NCBI GenBank assembly: GCA_050013075.1
Contig: JBEKFZ010000035.1
Coordinates: 1-37,743 of the forward strand
Length of the DNA: 37,743 nt
DNA from: JBEKIK01 sp050013075
Lineage (GTDB): Bacteria; Planctomycetota; Planctomycetia; Pirellulales; Thermoguttaceae
Reading direction: 5' to 3'
The stretch's first letter is position 1; each line of letters begins with the position of its first letter. The notes below the pieces were generated by a model. It was not told where the DNA came from. It did not search any database and saw nothing but the letters and a program-made list of their open reading frames with translations. The position numbers and the translations under genes were made by a program. This document shows, in pieces, positions 24,443 through 32,497 of the stretch.

Positions 24443-24667
24443 AAGCCCGGGTGAATACAACGATTTTTAAGCGCACCGGTGCATTTGGTATTTCGACGCT
24501 TCAAGTATCCGGCTTGAGTAAAGTTTGCCGATTATTGCAATGGGGCAATATGGATAAACTAGAAAAGATATGCATCTGGTCATTTCACAATGGTACTAAT
24601 AGAGAATAAGTTGCTAAAATAATAAGGGACACTGCACTATCATACCTAGCAAAAAGATTACAGTTCG

Positions 24668-24919
24668 ATGATGAATCAAATAGACGCCGCCATATCAAAT
24701 CAGGTAGAGGCCCACGGAAAGGCTGAACTCGGAGATATTGCCAAATTGCGGGGGCTTAGTACTCGCCAACGCGGTCGTTTGATCGAGGCGGCATGTGAAG
24801 CGGCGGCCATTATCGCACATAGTCGGCGTGCCGCTGGGTTGCCGGGCATTAATCGCGATCCTTGGCCGGCATCCACTTGGGATTTTTTCAGAAAGCAGGC
24901 CGCACGTGTCCGAAACTAG
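24668..24919 (+). CDS. Small protein coupled to a nucleotidyltransferase (possible antitoxin)
   Basis: The 83-residue product is mostly helical, with AKLRGLSTRQRGRLIEAACE near residues 24-43 and a C-terminal DPWPASTWDFFRKQAARVRN. I do not recognise the family. Its end overlaps the start of the nucleotidyltransferase gene by 14 bases, so the two are probably translated together. Small protein plus nucleotidyltransferase is the arrangement of several type II or type IV toxin-antitoxin pairs, but it also fits a plain accessory subunit. No strong ribosome binding site before the ATG pair at 24668. Confidence 0.6.
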   Translation: MMNQIDAAISNQVEAHGKAELGDIAKLRGLSTRQRGRLIEAACEAAAIIAHSRRAAGLPGINRDPWPASTWDFFRKQAARVRN

Positions 24920-25484
24920 CCTACCCGTCAACGCCGCTAAAGTCGCCGGGCAACTGGCGGAACTGCTCAAGGCACGGAACCAAGAATACGCCTTGGGCGG
25001 AGCAATCGCCTTGGGCTATTGGGGAGCGCCGCGCGGCACGGTTGACGTGGACGTGACGATTTTTTTATCTCCCGATCGCCCGTCCGATTGCATATGGTTG
25101 CTACAGGAACTCGGTTGCGAATTTTCTCAGACTGAAGCCGCCAAGTCGCTTAGCGAGCATGGTTTCTGTCGTGTGAAGTTTGCCGCATTGGACGTGGATG
25201 TTTTCCTGCCGATTGTTCCGTTTTATAAAGCCGCACGCGCGCGGCGCAAATGCGTCGAGCTTGGCGACCGGCAGATTATAATTTGGGATGCCGAATCGTT
25301 GGCCGTGTTCAAGATGATGTTCTTTCGCCGCAAAGACCTTGCCGACGTTGAACAGATCCTCAGAACGCAGGGCGCACAATTCGACCGACTTTGGGTGCGC
25401 GAACAACTCGCCGGAATATACGGAACTCGCGACCCCCGGCTGTCTGCCTGGGATGACCTTGTCCGAGAGATACCGACCGATTGA
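24906..25484 (+). CDS. Nucleotidyltransferase (AbiEii/DUF6036-like)
   Basis: I take the GTG at 24906 as start (192 residues), which overlaps the preceding gene by 14 bases. The upstream ATG in frame at 24795 would place over 30 residues inside that gene. The catalytic pattern of the polymerase-beta-like fold is visible: YALGGAIALGYWGAPRGTVD (GG followed by R-T-x-D), then VDVDVTIF with the Asp pair, and a third acidic position in ALDVDVFL. Length and layout match bacterial nucleotidyltransferases that in toxin-antitoxin systems modify RNA or proteins. Substrate unknown. It faces a second nucleotidyltransferase gene with a single base between the stop codons. Confidence 0.78.
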   Translation: MSETSLPVNAAKVAGQLAELLKARNQEYALGGAIALGYWGAPRGTVDVDVTIFLSPDRPSDCIWLLQELGCEFSQTEAAKSLSEHGFCRVKFAALDVDVFLPIVPFYKAARARRKCVELGDRQIIIWDAESLAVFKMMFFRRKDLADVEQILRTQGAQFDRLWVREQLAGIYGTRDPRLSAWDDLVREIPTD

Positions 25485-25485
25485 A

Positions 25486-26034
25486 TCACTTGCCCGATTC
25501 CGCCAGTAACGGTTCAAGCCGTTCGGCAAGCGTAGATGGAAGTTGAGCGAGTAGTTCGCGGCCGATCAGTCCCACGTCGATCATATCGCGGAGATGAACG
25601 CGGTCCTGGTCGCGATTCGAGAGGAGTTTCATTTGGACCAGGCCTGGTAAAGACATCACTTGTATACCGGGCGAAAGTTCTTGGCGTTGATCCAACGTGG
25701 GCGAAGGATAATCGTACTCCGGGCGGACCTTTTCGCCTGCCCAGACTATATGAACGGCCCGTCTAGGATTGGGATCTTCGCGGTCGAGAAACATTCCCAC
25801 GCCCATCACCTCGAAGTAATCGAATCCGGCCGACATGGCGGCGGCACGCGCCTTGGGAAGATCGCTTCGGCCGAGCAAGACATCGACATCCTTGGTGGTT
25901 CGCACCGCGGCGGGTTCTTTTTGAGCCACCCAAAGTGCTACGGCCTGTCCGCCCACCAAGGCATAATGAATCCGGGCTTCTGAAAATGCCCGGCATATCC
26001 GTTCAAGACAATCCGATACGTTGTCTAAAGCCAT
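25486..26034 (-). CDS. Second nucleotidyltransferase, convergent with the first
   Basis: From the ATG at 26034, with GGAGG well placed upstream, this is a 182-residue protein. It has HYALVGGQAVALWVAQKEPA, then AVRTTKDVDVLLGR, the same GG ... R-T-x-D-x-D plan as the neighbour, and a C-terminal RVHLRDMIDVGLI segment known from domain-of-unknown-function nucleotidyltransferases. The middle parts differ clearly, so the two are distant relatives rather than a recent duplication. A longer start at 26091 lacks a ribosome binding site. No small partner gene is visible on its 5' side. Confidence 0.78.
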   Translation of the reverse strand: MALDNVSDCLERICRAFSEARIHYALVGGQAVALWVAQKEPAAVRTTKDVDVLLGRSDLPKARAAAMSAGFDYFEVMGVGMFLDREDPNPRRAVHIVWAGEKVRPEYDYPSPTLDQRQELSPGIQVMSLPGLVQMKLLSNRDQDRVHLRDMIDVGLIGRELLAQLPSTLAERLEPLLAESGK

Positions 26035-26136
26035 GAGGTATTGCCTCCACGGATTTTCGATGCCGCTAGTTATAAAAGCCATGATAAACATCCAGAATGG
26101 GAAGTTATCCTATATCATGAATTTCAATTGCGGAAA

Positions 26137-28695
26137 TTATGTGTGTGTTCCGCCATCGGTCGATTCTCCGCCCGCGGCTGCGGCGACGGGCTGGGGTTCG
26201 GCAGGCGGTTCCTCGCCGGTGGTGCCGCGGAATACGAGGTGTTTCTTTCCGCCCACGTCCTTGACCTCGACCCTGATCGTATCCTTGCCTTGGAACTCGC
26301 CTTTTAATAGTTCCTCGGAGAGGGGATCCTCGACGAAGTTTTCCAGCGCCCTGCGCAACGGGCGCGCGCCGAAATCGAGGTTCGATCCCTTTTTGACCAA
26401 AAATGTCTTGGCCTCGTCGGTGAGAACCATTTTCAAGCTGTACTCGGACAGGCGGGTGCGGATCTTGCCCAGTTCCATTTCGACCACGTCGCAGAGGTCT
26501 TTTTGCGTCAGGTGGCGGAAGACGATGGTGTCGTCCACGCGGTTGAGGAACTCGGGCCGGAAGACCTTTTCGATCTGCTCCTGCACGCGGCTTTTCATGT
26601 TTTCGTACGAGGCGTCTTCGTCGGGTTTTTGGAAACCGAAGGCCGCTTCGTTCTTGATGGCGTCGGCCCCGGCGTTGGTGGTCATAATCAGGATCGTATT
26701 GCGGAAATCGACGTTGCGGCCGAAACTGTCCGTCAACCGGCCTTCCTCCATCACTTGCAGGAGCATGTTGAACACGTCGGGATGGGCTTTTTCGATTTCG
26801 TCCAGGAGGACCACGGCATAGGGCCGGCGGCGGATCTTTTCGGTCAGTTGGCCGCCTTCCTCGTAGCCCACGTAGCCCGGCGGGGCGCCGATCAAGCGGC
26901 TGATGTTGTGCTTTTCCATGTATTCGCTCATGTCGATCTGCACCAGCGCGTCCTCGTCGCCGAACATGAACTCGGCCAGGGCCTTGGCCAGCAGGGTTTT
27001 GCCCACGCCCGTGGGCCCGGCAAAGATGAAGCAGCCCGTGGGCCGCTTGGGGTCTTTCAGCCCGCTGCGGCTGCGGCGCACGGCCTTGGAGATGGACTTG
27101 ATGGCCTCGTCCTGGCTGACCACGCGCTTGTGCAGGTCTTGTTCCATCTTCATCAATCGCATGGAGTCCTCGGTCGACAGGCGCGTAAGCGGGATGCCGG
27201 TGATTTTCGACACCACTTCGGCGATCACGTCGGCGTCGACCACGCCGTCGGTCTCGCGTGATTTTTCCCGCCACTCGTGGGTGATCGTTTGTTTCTTTTT
27301 CTTCAGTTTATCGGCCTGGTCCCGAAGCGCGGCGGCCTTTTCAAAATCCTGATTGGCGACGGCCTCTTCTTTTTCCTTGTTGAGATGCTCGACCTGCTCG
27401 TCGATTTCCTTCAGATCGGGCGGCCGGGTCATTGATTTCAAGTGCACGCGGGCCCCGGCCTCATCGATCACGTCGATGGCCTTGTCGGGCAGGCAGCGGC
27501 CTGTAATGTAGCGGCCGGAAAGTTCCACCGACGCCTCCACGGCGTCGTCGGTGATCTGCACGTGATGGTGCTGCTCGTAGCGATCGCGCAGTCCCTTGAG
27601 AATCTCGATAGTCTCCTGCTTGCTCGACGGTTCGACCATGACCACCTGGAAGCGGCGGTCCAGGGCGCTGTCTTTTTCGATGTATTTGCGATATTCGTCG
27701 AGCGTGGTCGCGCCGATGCACTGGATTTCGCCGCGCGACAGGGCGGGCTTGAGCACGTTGCTGGCGTCGATGGCCCCTTCGGCCCCGCCCGCGCCTACCA
27801 GGGTGTGCAATTCGTCGATGAACAAGATCGTGTTCTTTGCGCGGCGGACTTCGTTCATCACGGCCTTGATCCGCTCCTCGAACTGGCCGCGATACTTGGT
27901 GCCGGCGACCATCATGGCCAGGTCCAAGACCACGATGCGTCGGTCCATGAGCAATTCCGGCACGTCGCCCTGCACCACGCGCTGGGCAAAGCCCTCGACG
28001 ATGGCCGTTTTGCCCACGCCCGCCTCGCCCAGCAGCACCGGATTGTTCTTGGTGCGCCGGCTGAGGATTTGCATGGTCCGCTCGATTTCTTTTTCGCGCC
28101 CGATGACCGGATCGAGCTTGTTTTGCCGGGCCAGTTCGGTTAGATCGCGGCCGAAGCTATCCAGAGCGGGCGTTTTCGACTTGCCGCGCGGGGCTTCGCC
28201 GCCGCCGGGGGCGCCGGGAATTCCACCGGCGCGTTCCGCGCCTTCGGGTCCTTCCATGCCGTGCCCGAGAAGATTGAGCACCTCTTCGCGGACCTCTTCG
28301 AGTTTCAGGCCCAGGTTCATCAGCACCTGCGCAGCCACGCCCTCTTGTTCGCGCAACAGGCCGAGGAGGATGTGTTCGGTGCCCACGTAATTGTGGCCGA
28401 GATTTCGGGCTTCCTCCATGGAATACTCGATGACTTTTTTGGCCCTGGGCGTTTGCGGGAGTTTGCCCATGGTGACCATGTCGGGCCCGCTTTGCACGAG
28501 TTTTTCCACTTCCAGGCGGATCTTGCGCAGATCGACGTCCAGGTTTTTAAGCACGTTTGCGGCAACGCCGGAGCCTTCCTTGATCAGGCCCAACAATATG
28601 TGTTCGGTGCCGATATATTCATGATTGAACCGCTGCGCTTCCTGGTTGGCCAGTTGCATTACTTTTCGCGCACGGTCGGTAAATCGTTCGTACAT
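26137..28695 (-). CDS. clpC: ATP-dependent Clp protease ATP-binding subunit ClpC
   Basis: This 852-residue AAA+ unfoldase feeds proteins into ClpP. In order: two Clp-N repeats (1-145), the first AAA domain with Walker A GEAGVGKT (223-230) and LFIDELHTLVGAGG (291-304), a coiled middle region with a UVR motif (about 430-465, NQDFEKAAALRDQ) that marks ClpC rather than ClpB, and the second AAA domain with GPTGVGKT (560-567). A GF-containing loop (AAFGFQ) in the second domain is the expected ClpP contact. The C-terminus ends in an Ala/Pro/Gly-rich tail. The ribosome binding site is GGAGA. No clpP gene is in the window. Confidence 0.97.
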   Translation of the reverse strand: MYERFTDRARKVMQLANQEAQRFNHEYIGTEHILLGLIKEGSGVAANVLKNLDVDLRKIRLEVEKLVQSGPDMVTMGKLPQTPRAKKVIEYSMEEARNLGHNYVGTEHILLGLLREQEGVAAQVLMNLGLKLEEVREEVLNLLGHGMEGPEGAERAGGIPGAPGGGEAPRGKSKTPALDSFGRDLTELARQNKLDPVIGREKEIERTMQILSRRTKNNPVLLGEAGVGKTAIVEGFAQRVVQGDVPELLMDRRIVVLDLAMMVAGTKYRGQFEERIKAVMNEVRRAKNTILFIDELHTLVGAGGAEGAIDASNVLKPALSRGEIQCIGATTLDEYRKYIEKDSALDRRFQVVMVEPSSKQETIEILKGLRDRYEQHHHVQITDDAVEASVELSGRYITGRCLPDKAIDVIDEAGARVHLKSMTRPPDLKEIDEQVEHLNKEKEEAVANQDFEKAAALRDQADKLKKKKQTITHEWREKSRETDGVVDADVIAEVVSKITGIPLTRLSTEDSMRLMKMEQDLHKRVVSQDEAIKSISKAVRRSRSGLKDPKRPTGCFIFAGPTGVGKTLLAKALAEFMFGDEDALVQIDMSEYMEKHNISRLIGAPPGYVGYEEGGQLTEKIRRRPYAVVLLDEIEKAHPDVFNMLLQVMEEGRLTDSFGRNVDFRNTILIMTTNAGADAIKNEAAFGFQKPDEDASYENMKSRVQEQIEKVFRPEFLNRVDDTIVFRHLTQKDLCDVVEMELGKIRTRLSEYSLKMVLTDEAKTFLVKKGSNLDFGARPLRRALENFVEDPLSEELLKGEFQGKDTIRVEVKDVGGKKHLVFRGTTGEEPPAEPQPVAAAAGGESTDGGTHT

Positions 28696-28730
28696 TTTGG
28701 TATTCTCCGATGGACCAACTAGTCCTTCTT

Positions 28731-28853
28731 AGAAACTATCCGAAAAGTCCATTTGTCATCCTGAGCGAAGCGAAGGATCTCATCGGATAGGTATTTTCCC
28801 CCGGATTCTTCGCTCCGCTCAGAATGACGGGAAAGGTTTTCGGATAGTTTCTT
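28731..28853. repeat. MITE-like nested inverted repeat (GTCATCCTGAGCGAAGCGAAGG type)
   Basis: Outer arms AGAAACTATCCGAAAA (28731-28746) and its complement near 28838-28853 enclose inner arms GTCATCCTGAGCGAAGCGAA (from 28755) and their imperfect complement ending GAATGAC (28828). The inner sequence is a widespread bacterial dispersed repeat. It lies directly upstream of the clpC start on the minus strand. Confidence 0.85.
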
Positions 28854-28875
28854 AGTTGTTTTGCATGTCAAAATG

Positions 28876-29481
28876 TCAGGTTGTGTGCGATATTTGGCTG
28901 GAATTAGTATTTGGTGCAATTGCCATGCCATTTGCAGGCTTGTGTTTTGAGTTTTTCCCGGCTTCGGCCAACAGTTCGCGCTCGGCTTGTATTTCCAACT
29001 CCCACTTTTCGGCCCCATCGAAACAGACGAGTTGATCCAATTGCCTCGATGCCTCATCAAACCGGCCCGTGTGCCTGAGCAAGGTTGCCAGCAACAGGCG
29101 TGCGTCCAGGTCGCGTATGTTTTTGTCGAGCAACTTTTTTAACACGTGCTCGGCTTGGTAATAATCGCCTTTCAAATATAAGTCAACCGCCTGAGCGAAT
29201 GGATTTTCGCCATCGCCAGGTTCGTGCTTTGCTGGGTTGCGCCGCAATTTCACGGCGGAAACTATCGCCGCCATGCACCAAACTGCCGCCAGCGACGCCC
29301 ATAAAGCATTACGCACGGCCGGAGTTATTAGTTCCGTCCAACCAAAGCTGCCCACCATCGTCGCGCAAACCAGGGCAGCCGCGATAACGGCCACGCCCAA
29401 GGCCGACCAACTGCCGCGCATCCATATATGCGGAAGACCGGGCCATACATATATCGCCCAAGGTTTTTTTTGCGTGGCCAC
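28876..29481 (-). CDS. Membrane protein with a TPR-like C-terminal part
   Basis: The 201-residue protein starts at a GTG with GGGAGGA upstream. Two hydrophobic helices (about 25-48 and 58-78) are followed by a soluble part with NPFAQAVDLYLKGDYYQAEH and DARLLLATLLRHTGRFDEAS, which have the spacing of tetratricopeptide repeats, so protein-protein contact is likely. The C-terminal 30 residues are polar. It lies on the same strand as clpC but upstream of it, behind a MITE-like repeat, so co-transcription is uncertain. Function unknown. Confidence 0.72.
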   Translation of the reverse strand: MATQKKPWAIYVWPGLPHIWMRGSWSALGVAVIAAALVCATMVGSFGWTELITPAVRNALWASLAAVWCMAAIVSAVKLRRNPAKHEPGDGENPFAQAVDLYLKGDYYQAEHVLKKLLDKNIRDLDARLLLATLLRHTGRFDEASRQLDQLVCFDGAEKWELEIQAERELLAEAGKNSKHKPANGMAIAPNTNSSQISHTT

Positions 29482-29493
29482 CGATTCCTCCCT

Positions 29494-29600
29494 GAATTTT
29501 TCGCAACTTCACACGCTTCGGTGCCATGGCCATGCTTGCGTGGCCATGCCGTGGAGTTTTTCGGAACTTCACATGCCCACGCCAGTGTGGGCATGGCACC
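29494..29600. repeat. Compound repeat: direct 23-mers plus cruciform
   Basis: A direct repeat of about 23 bases (beginning GAATTTTTCGCAACTTC at 29494 and GAGTTTTTCGGAACTTC at 29554) alternates with two palindromes, CATGGCCATG...CATGGCCACG-type at 29525-29548 and ATGCCCAC/GTGGGCAT at 29573-29594. GGTGCCATG at 29520 and CATGGCACC at 29592 close the whole. Confidence 0.75.
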
Positions 29601-29735
29601 CAAAAATGTCTGGCAAAACACCAAGTTGTCAGCCAAGGAATTGTAACTTCTAAAATAGCCTGAATCAAGGCAACTAAAAGAACCACAGGGGGTTAGGATT
29701 GCATACACCCGTCGAATCTGTAAAACTAAAACGAT

Positions 29736-31433
29736 ATGCAGTATCAACTCTCTTCAGCCGCCGAACGGGCTTTGATCCACGCGGCCACTTGCATCAGTCG
29801 TGCCGATTACGCCGAACTGGCCGCCCAGGCCCTGCTTTTGGGTTTATTGGCCGAATCGGAATGTCGGGCGGCATTAATGCTAGCAGAACACGGGATAAAC
29901 ACCAAATCCGTATATCAGCAATGGCCAAAATTGCTAATATCATCATCTGATGGGGGTGTTCCTACTACTCCGCTAGAAATTGTCTCACCCGAACTTGACC
30001 GATTGTTTCAAATCGTCATCCAATTGGTGGCGGAATATGTGAATTCCCCCATATTGGAGACGGAACACCTACTGCTCAGTCTGCTCGTAGCCGACAACGA
30101 ACTGGCACATTGGCTTAACCAGCGGGGGGTGCGATCGGAAGACGTCCAGGACAATATCCGCAATCGCCACGGTTATCGAGAAGGCCCATTGCCCATGGAA
30201 CCCGAGCCGATTGCCGGGGAAAAATTGCAAATTGAAAATTGCAAATTGCAAATTGAAAATTGCAGAGATAGTGGACAGGGGACAGGGTTCAGGGTTCAGG
30301 ATTCAGGGGACGATGGGCAGGGGACAGGGGACAGGGGACAGTGCGAAACCGCAAGCGGTTTAGTTCATCCTTCATCCTTCATCCTTCATCCTTGTTTCCG
30401 CATCCTCGACGCGGCGGCGAATCGGGCCCGAGAAGGGCTGCGCGTGGTTGAAGATTTCGTGCGATTCGTGCTCGACGATCGGCATCTTACCGGACAGTGC
30501 AAGCAATTGCGCCATGATCTGACTGCCTTATTGGGCCAAATACCCGGCGAGCAGTTTTTGGCCGCGCGGGAAACCCGTTGCGACGTGGGCACGACGTTGG
30601 CCACGCCCTCCGAAGAACGTCGCTCCGGTGCGACAGAGGTGCTTTCGGCCAATTTCGCCCGCCTTCAAGAGTCGCTGCGCAGCCTGGAAGAATTCGGCAA
30701 GTTGGTCGATCCGCTCTGGGCGGCCGAAATAAAACAACTCCGCTACTGTAGTTATACGCTGCATCGGGCGGTGGAAATCACCCGAAATAGCATCAAGCGG
30801 CTTGCCAACTCCCGGCTGTATGTGCTGATTGACGGGCGATCATCGCCGGATGAATTTCGGCAACTGGCCCAAGTGTTGATCGCGGCCGGGGTGCATGTGA
30901 TACAGCTTCGTGATAAAAAACTCGACGACCGGCAATTGTTGGAACGTGCCCGAGTTCTTAGGGAATTGACCCGGGGCACGGAAACGTTGTTTATTTTGAA
31001 CGATCGGCCCGACCTGGCAGCGGTTTGCCGCGCCGACGGAGTTCACTTGGGCCAGGAAGATCTTTCGATAAAGGACGCCCGGGCGATTGTGGGAGTGGAT
31101 GCGCTCATTGGAGTTTCGACGCACACCATCGAACAGGCACGGCAAGCGGTTCTTGACGGGGCCAATTACATCGGCGTCGGCCCGACGTTCCCCTCTGGTA
31201 CAAAGCAGTTCGATGAATTTCCCGGCCTGAATTTTCTGAAAGAAGTGTCGGCCGAAATCCGTCTGCCCGCCTTCGCCATTGGAGGAATCACGCCGGGCAA
31301 TCTGCCCCAGGTATTGGCAACCGGAATTACCCGCGCGGCAGTCAGTGGCGCAATCGTTTCCATGCCCGATCCCGCCGCCGTGGTCCGGGAATTGTTCGAA
31401 TGGTTCAGAGTTCAGGGTTCAGGATTCAGGTAA
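29736..31433 (+). CDS. thiE: Clp-N domain fused to thiamine-phosphate synthase (ThiE)
   Basis: ThiE joins HMP-pyrophosphate and thiazole phosphate into thiamine monophosphate. The 565-residue frame has four parts. Residues 1-150 resemble a ClpA/C N-domain (RALIHAATCISRADYAELAA, ETEHLLLSLLVADNELAHWL). Residues 160-220 are a linker encoded by heptamer arrays. Residues 222-355 are the helical extension that precedes ThiE in planctomycetes (RILDAAANRAREGLRVVEDF). Residues 358-555 are the ThiE barrel with VIQLRDKK, FILNDRPDLA, DGVHLGQEDL, GANYIGVGPTFPSGTK and FAIGGIT, so the active site is complete. The last residues, FRVQGSGFR, also come from a heptamer array. Either a real fusion protein or two genes whose separation was bridged. 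No TPP riboswitch upstream. Confidence 0.8.
   Translation: MQYQLSSAAERALIHAATCISRADYAELAAQALLLGLLAESECRAALMLAEHGINTKSVYQQWPKLLISSSDGGVPTTPLEIVSPELDRLFQIVIQLVAEYVNSPILETEHLLLSLLVADNELAHWLNQRGVRSEDVQDNIRNRHGYREGPLPMEPEPIAGEKLQIENCKLQIENCRDSGQGTGFRVQDSGDDGQGTGDRGQCETASGLVHPSSFILHPCFRILDAAANRAREGLRVVEDFVRFVLDDRHLTGQCKQLRHDLTALLGQIPGEQFLAARETRCDVGTTLATPSEERRSGATEVLSANFARLQESLRSLEEFGKLVDPLWAAEIKQLRYCSYTLHRAVEITRNSIKRLANSRLYVLIDGRSSPDEFRQLAQVLIAAGVHVIQLRDKKLDDRQLLERARVLRELTRGTETLFILNDRPDLAAVCRADGVHLGQEDLSIKDARAIVGVDALIGVSTHTIEQARQAVLDGANYIGVGPTFPSGTKQFDEFPGLNFLKEVSAEIRLPAFAIGGITPGNLPQVLATGITRAAVSGAIVSMPDPAAVVRELFEWFRVQGSGFR
30219..30392. repeat. Heptamer arrays inside the Clp-N/ThiE frame
   Basis: Three consecutive families, all with 7-base period, lie within an open frame: TTGCAAA/TTGAAAA at 30219-30264, GGGACAG and GGTTCAG at 30274-30343, and TTCATCC (four units) at 30366-30392. 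Between the second and third is AAACCGCAAGCGGTTT (30346-30361), a palindrome that recurs at 32262 and 35211. Confidence 0.9.
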
Positions 31434-31455
31434 GTTCACGGTTTACAGTTCACAG
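31406..31455. repeat. Heptamer arrays across the thiE stop codon
   Basis: GTTCAGG-type units at 31406-31430 encode the last residues of ThiE, and TTCACGG/TTTACAG/TTCACAG units follow at 31435-31455. Confidence 0.7.
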
Positions 31456-31492
31456 TATTTTTGTTTATTGGGTCTCAGATTAATAATGTCGC

Positions 31493-31558
31493 TAGCCGGC
31501 GGTCAACGACCGCCGGAATATGAGCGAATACCCGCCGGCGGCTGTTAGCCGCCGGCTA
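31493..31558. repeat. Double GC-rich palindrome (TAGCCGGCGGT...)
   Basis: TAGCCGGCGGT, CAACG, ACCGCCGG (31493-31516) and CCGCCGGCGGCTGTTAGCC-type arms (31532-31558) form two hairpins; the outermost TAGCCGGCGG and CCGCCGGCTA also pair. No gene in this gap. Confidence 0.8.
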
Positions 31559-31588
31559 TTGTGTGTGACATTAGTTTTCTGACACTCA

Positions 31589-31610
31589 ATAGCCCGGGCA
31601 CTTGTGCCCG
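31589..31610. repeat. Dispersed palindrome, copy 2
   Basis: TAGCCCGGGCACTTGTGCCCGG is the inverted-orientation copy of the palindrome at 14119-14140. Confidence 0.85.
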
Positions 31611-31695
31611 GAGGATTGCGCGAATTTACTGTCCACAGTTTACATTATTTTCATCCTTCATCCTTTCTTCCAATCCACAATCTCCACTCACAACC

Positions 31696-32256
31696 ATGCA
31701 CTACGAAGTCGAACTAAAATATCCAGTGGCCGACATGAGGGCTTTGCAGGAGCGTTTGACCGCGCTGGGGGCGACGATCGAGGAGGCTCATGCGGAAGTC
31801 GATTTGTATTTTGCCCACCCGGCGCGCGATTTTGCCAAAACCGACGAGGCCCTGCGCATTCGCCGCATGGGATCGAAGAATTTTATCACTTACAAGGGTC
31901 CGAAGATCGACGCCACGACGAAAACCAGGCGGGAGATCGACCTGCCGCTGCCAGACGGCGAGGAGTCGGCCAAAACCTGGAGCAGTTTTTTGGAGGCTTT
32001 GGGTTTCGAGCCTGTGGGGGAGGTGCTCAAGTGGCGGCGCAAGGCCCGGATTCTATGGCAAAGTCAGGCCATTGAATGTTCTTTGGACGATGTGCAAGGA
32101 CTAGGGAATTACTGCGAACTGGAACTTTTAACCAACCTTGCCGATGTCGAACCGGCCAAGGCCTGTATAGCCGCGCTGGCCAATAAGCTTGGTCTAAGAC
32201 AGAGCGAAAGGCGAAGCTATTTGGAATTGTTGCTGGAGGCCGAAGGCCGCGGGTAA
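31696..32256 (+). CDS. CYTH-domain protein (class IV adenylate cyclase/thiamine triphosphatase type)
   Basis: CYTH proteins bind triphosphates in a beta-barrel tunnel and act as class IV adenylate cyclase (CyaB) or as triphosphatases. The 186 residues begin with MHYEVELKYP, holding the signature ExExK, and continue with acidic and basic strands such as DEALRIRRMG, FITYKGPKI, RREIDLPLP and YCELELL, as the fold requires. I start at the ATG at 31696 because the signature must lie at the N-terminus; the frame upstream runs through repeats. The nearby ThiE makes a thiamine triphosphatase role conceivable, but adenylate cyclase is equally possible. Confidence 0.88.
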   Translation: MHYEVELKYPVADMRALQERLTALGATIEEAHAEVDLYFAHPARDFAKTDEALRIRRMGSKNFITYKGPKIDATTKTRREIDLPLPDGEESAKTWSSFLEALGFEPVGEVLKWRRKARILWQSQAIECSLDDVQGLGNYCELELLTNLADVEPAKACIAALANKLGLRQSERRSYLELLLEAEGRG

Positions 32257-32497
32257 ATGAAAAACCGCTTGCGGTTTCGCAAGGTAAACGCACACACCGA
32301 CAAACCGACCATGCTACGCATGGTGCCCGCTCGCGGCTAAATGTATTATTCCCAATTTCCGATCCCTTTAGTGGTCAGTGAACTGACCACCCCTGTCTAA
32401 TCCCTATCCCCTATTCCCTAGCCCCTAAATTAAACTGCCCTTTCGTGGAAATGGGGAATCTGCGATACTTGGCATGGGTTGATTGGAAGGAGCCGAT
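32257..32497. repeat. Gap with two palindromes and one heptamer array
   Basis: The 241 bases between the CYTH gene and lpxB hold AAACCGCTTGCGGTTT (32262-32277), the perfect palindrome GTGGTCAGT/ACTGACCAC (32371-32390) and heptamer units TATCCCC/TATTCCC/TAGCCCC (about 32397-32430). No gene. Confidence 0.75.

Noticed and set aside
26105..27274. 389-codon frame within clpC
   Set aside because: Overlaps clpC in another frame and is extremely Arg-rich; typical shadow of a conserved gene.
29640..29735. TPP riboswitch before the Clp-N/ThiE gene
   Set aside because: The conserved CTGAGA-type core is not present in the leader.
31561..31695. Upstream extension of the CYTH gene
   Set aside because: The ExExK signature must be at the N-terminus, and the extension is repeat-derived.
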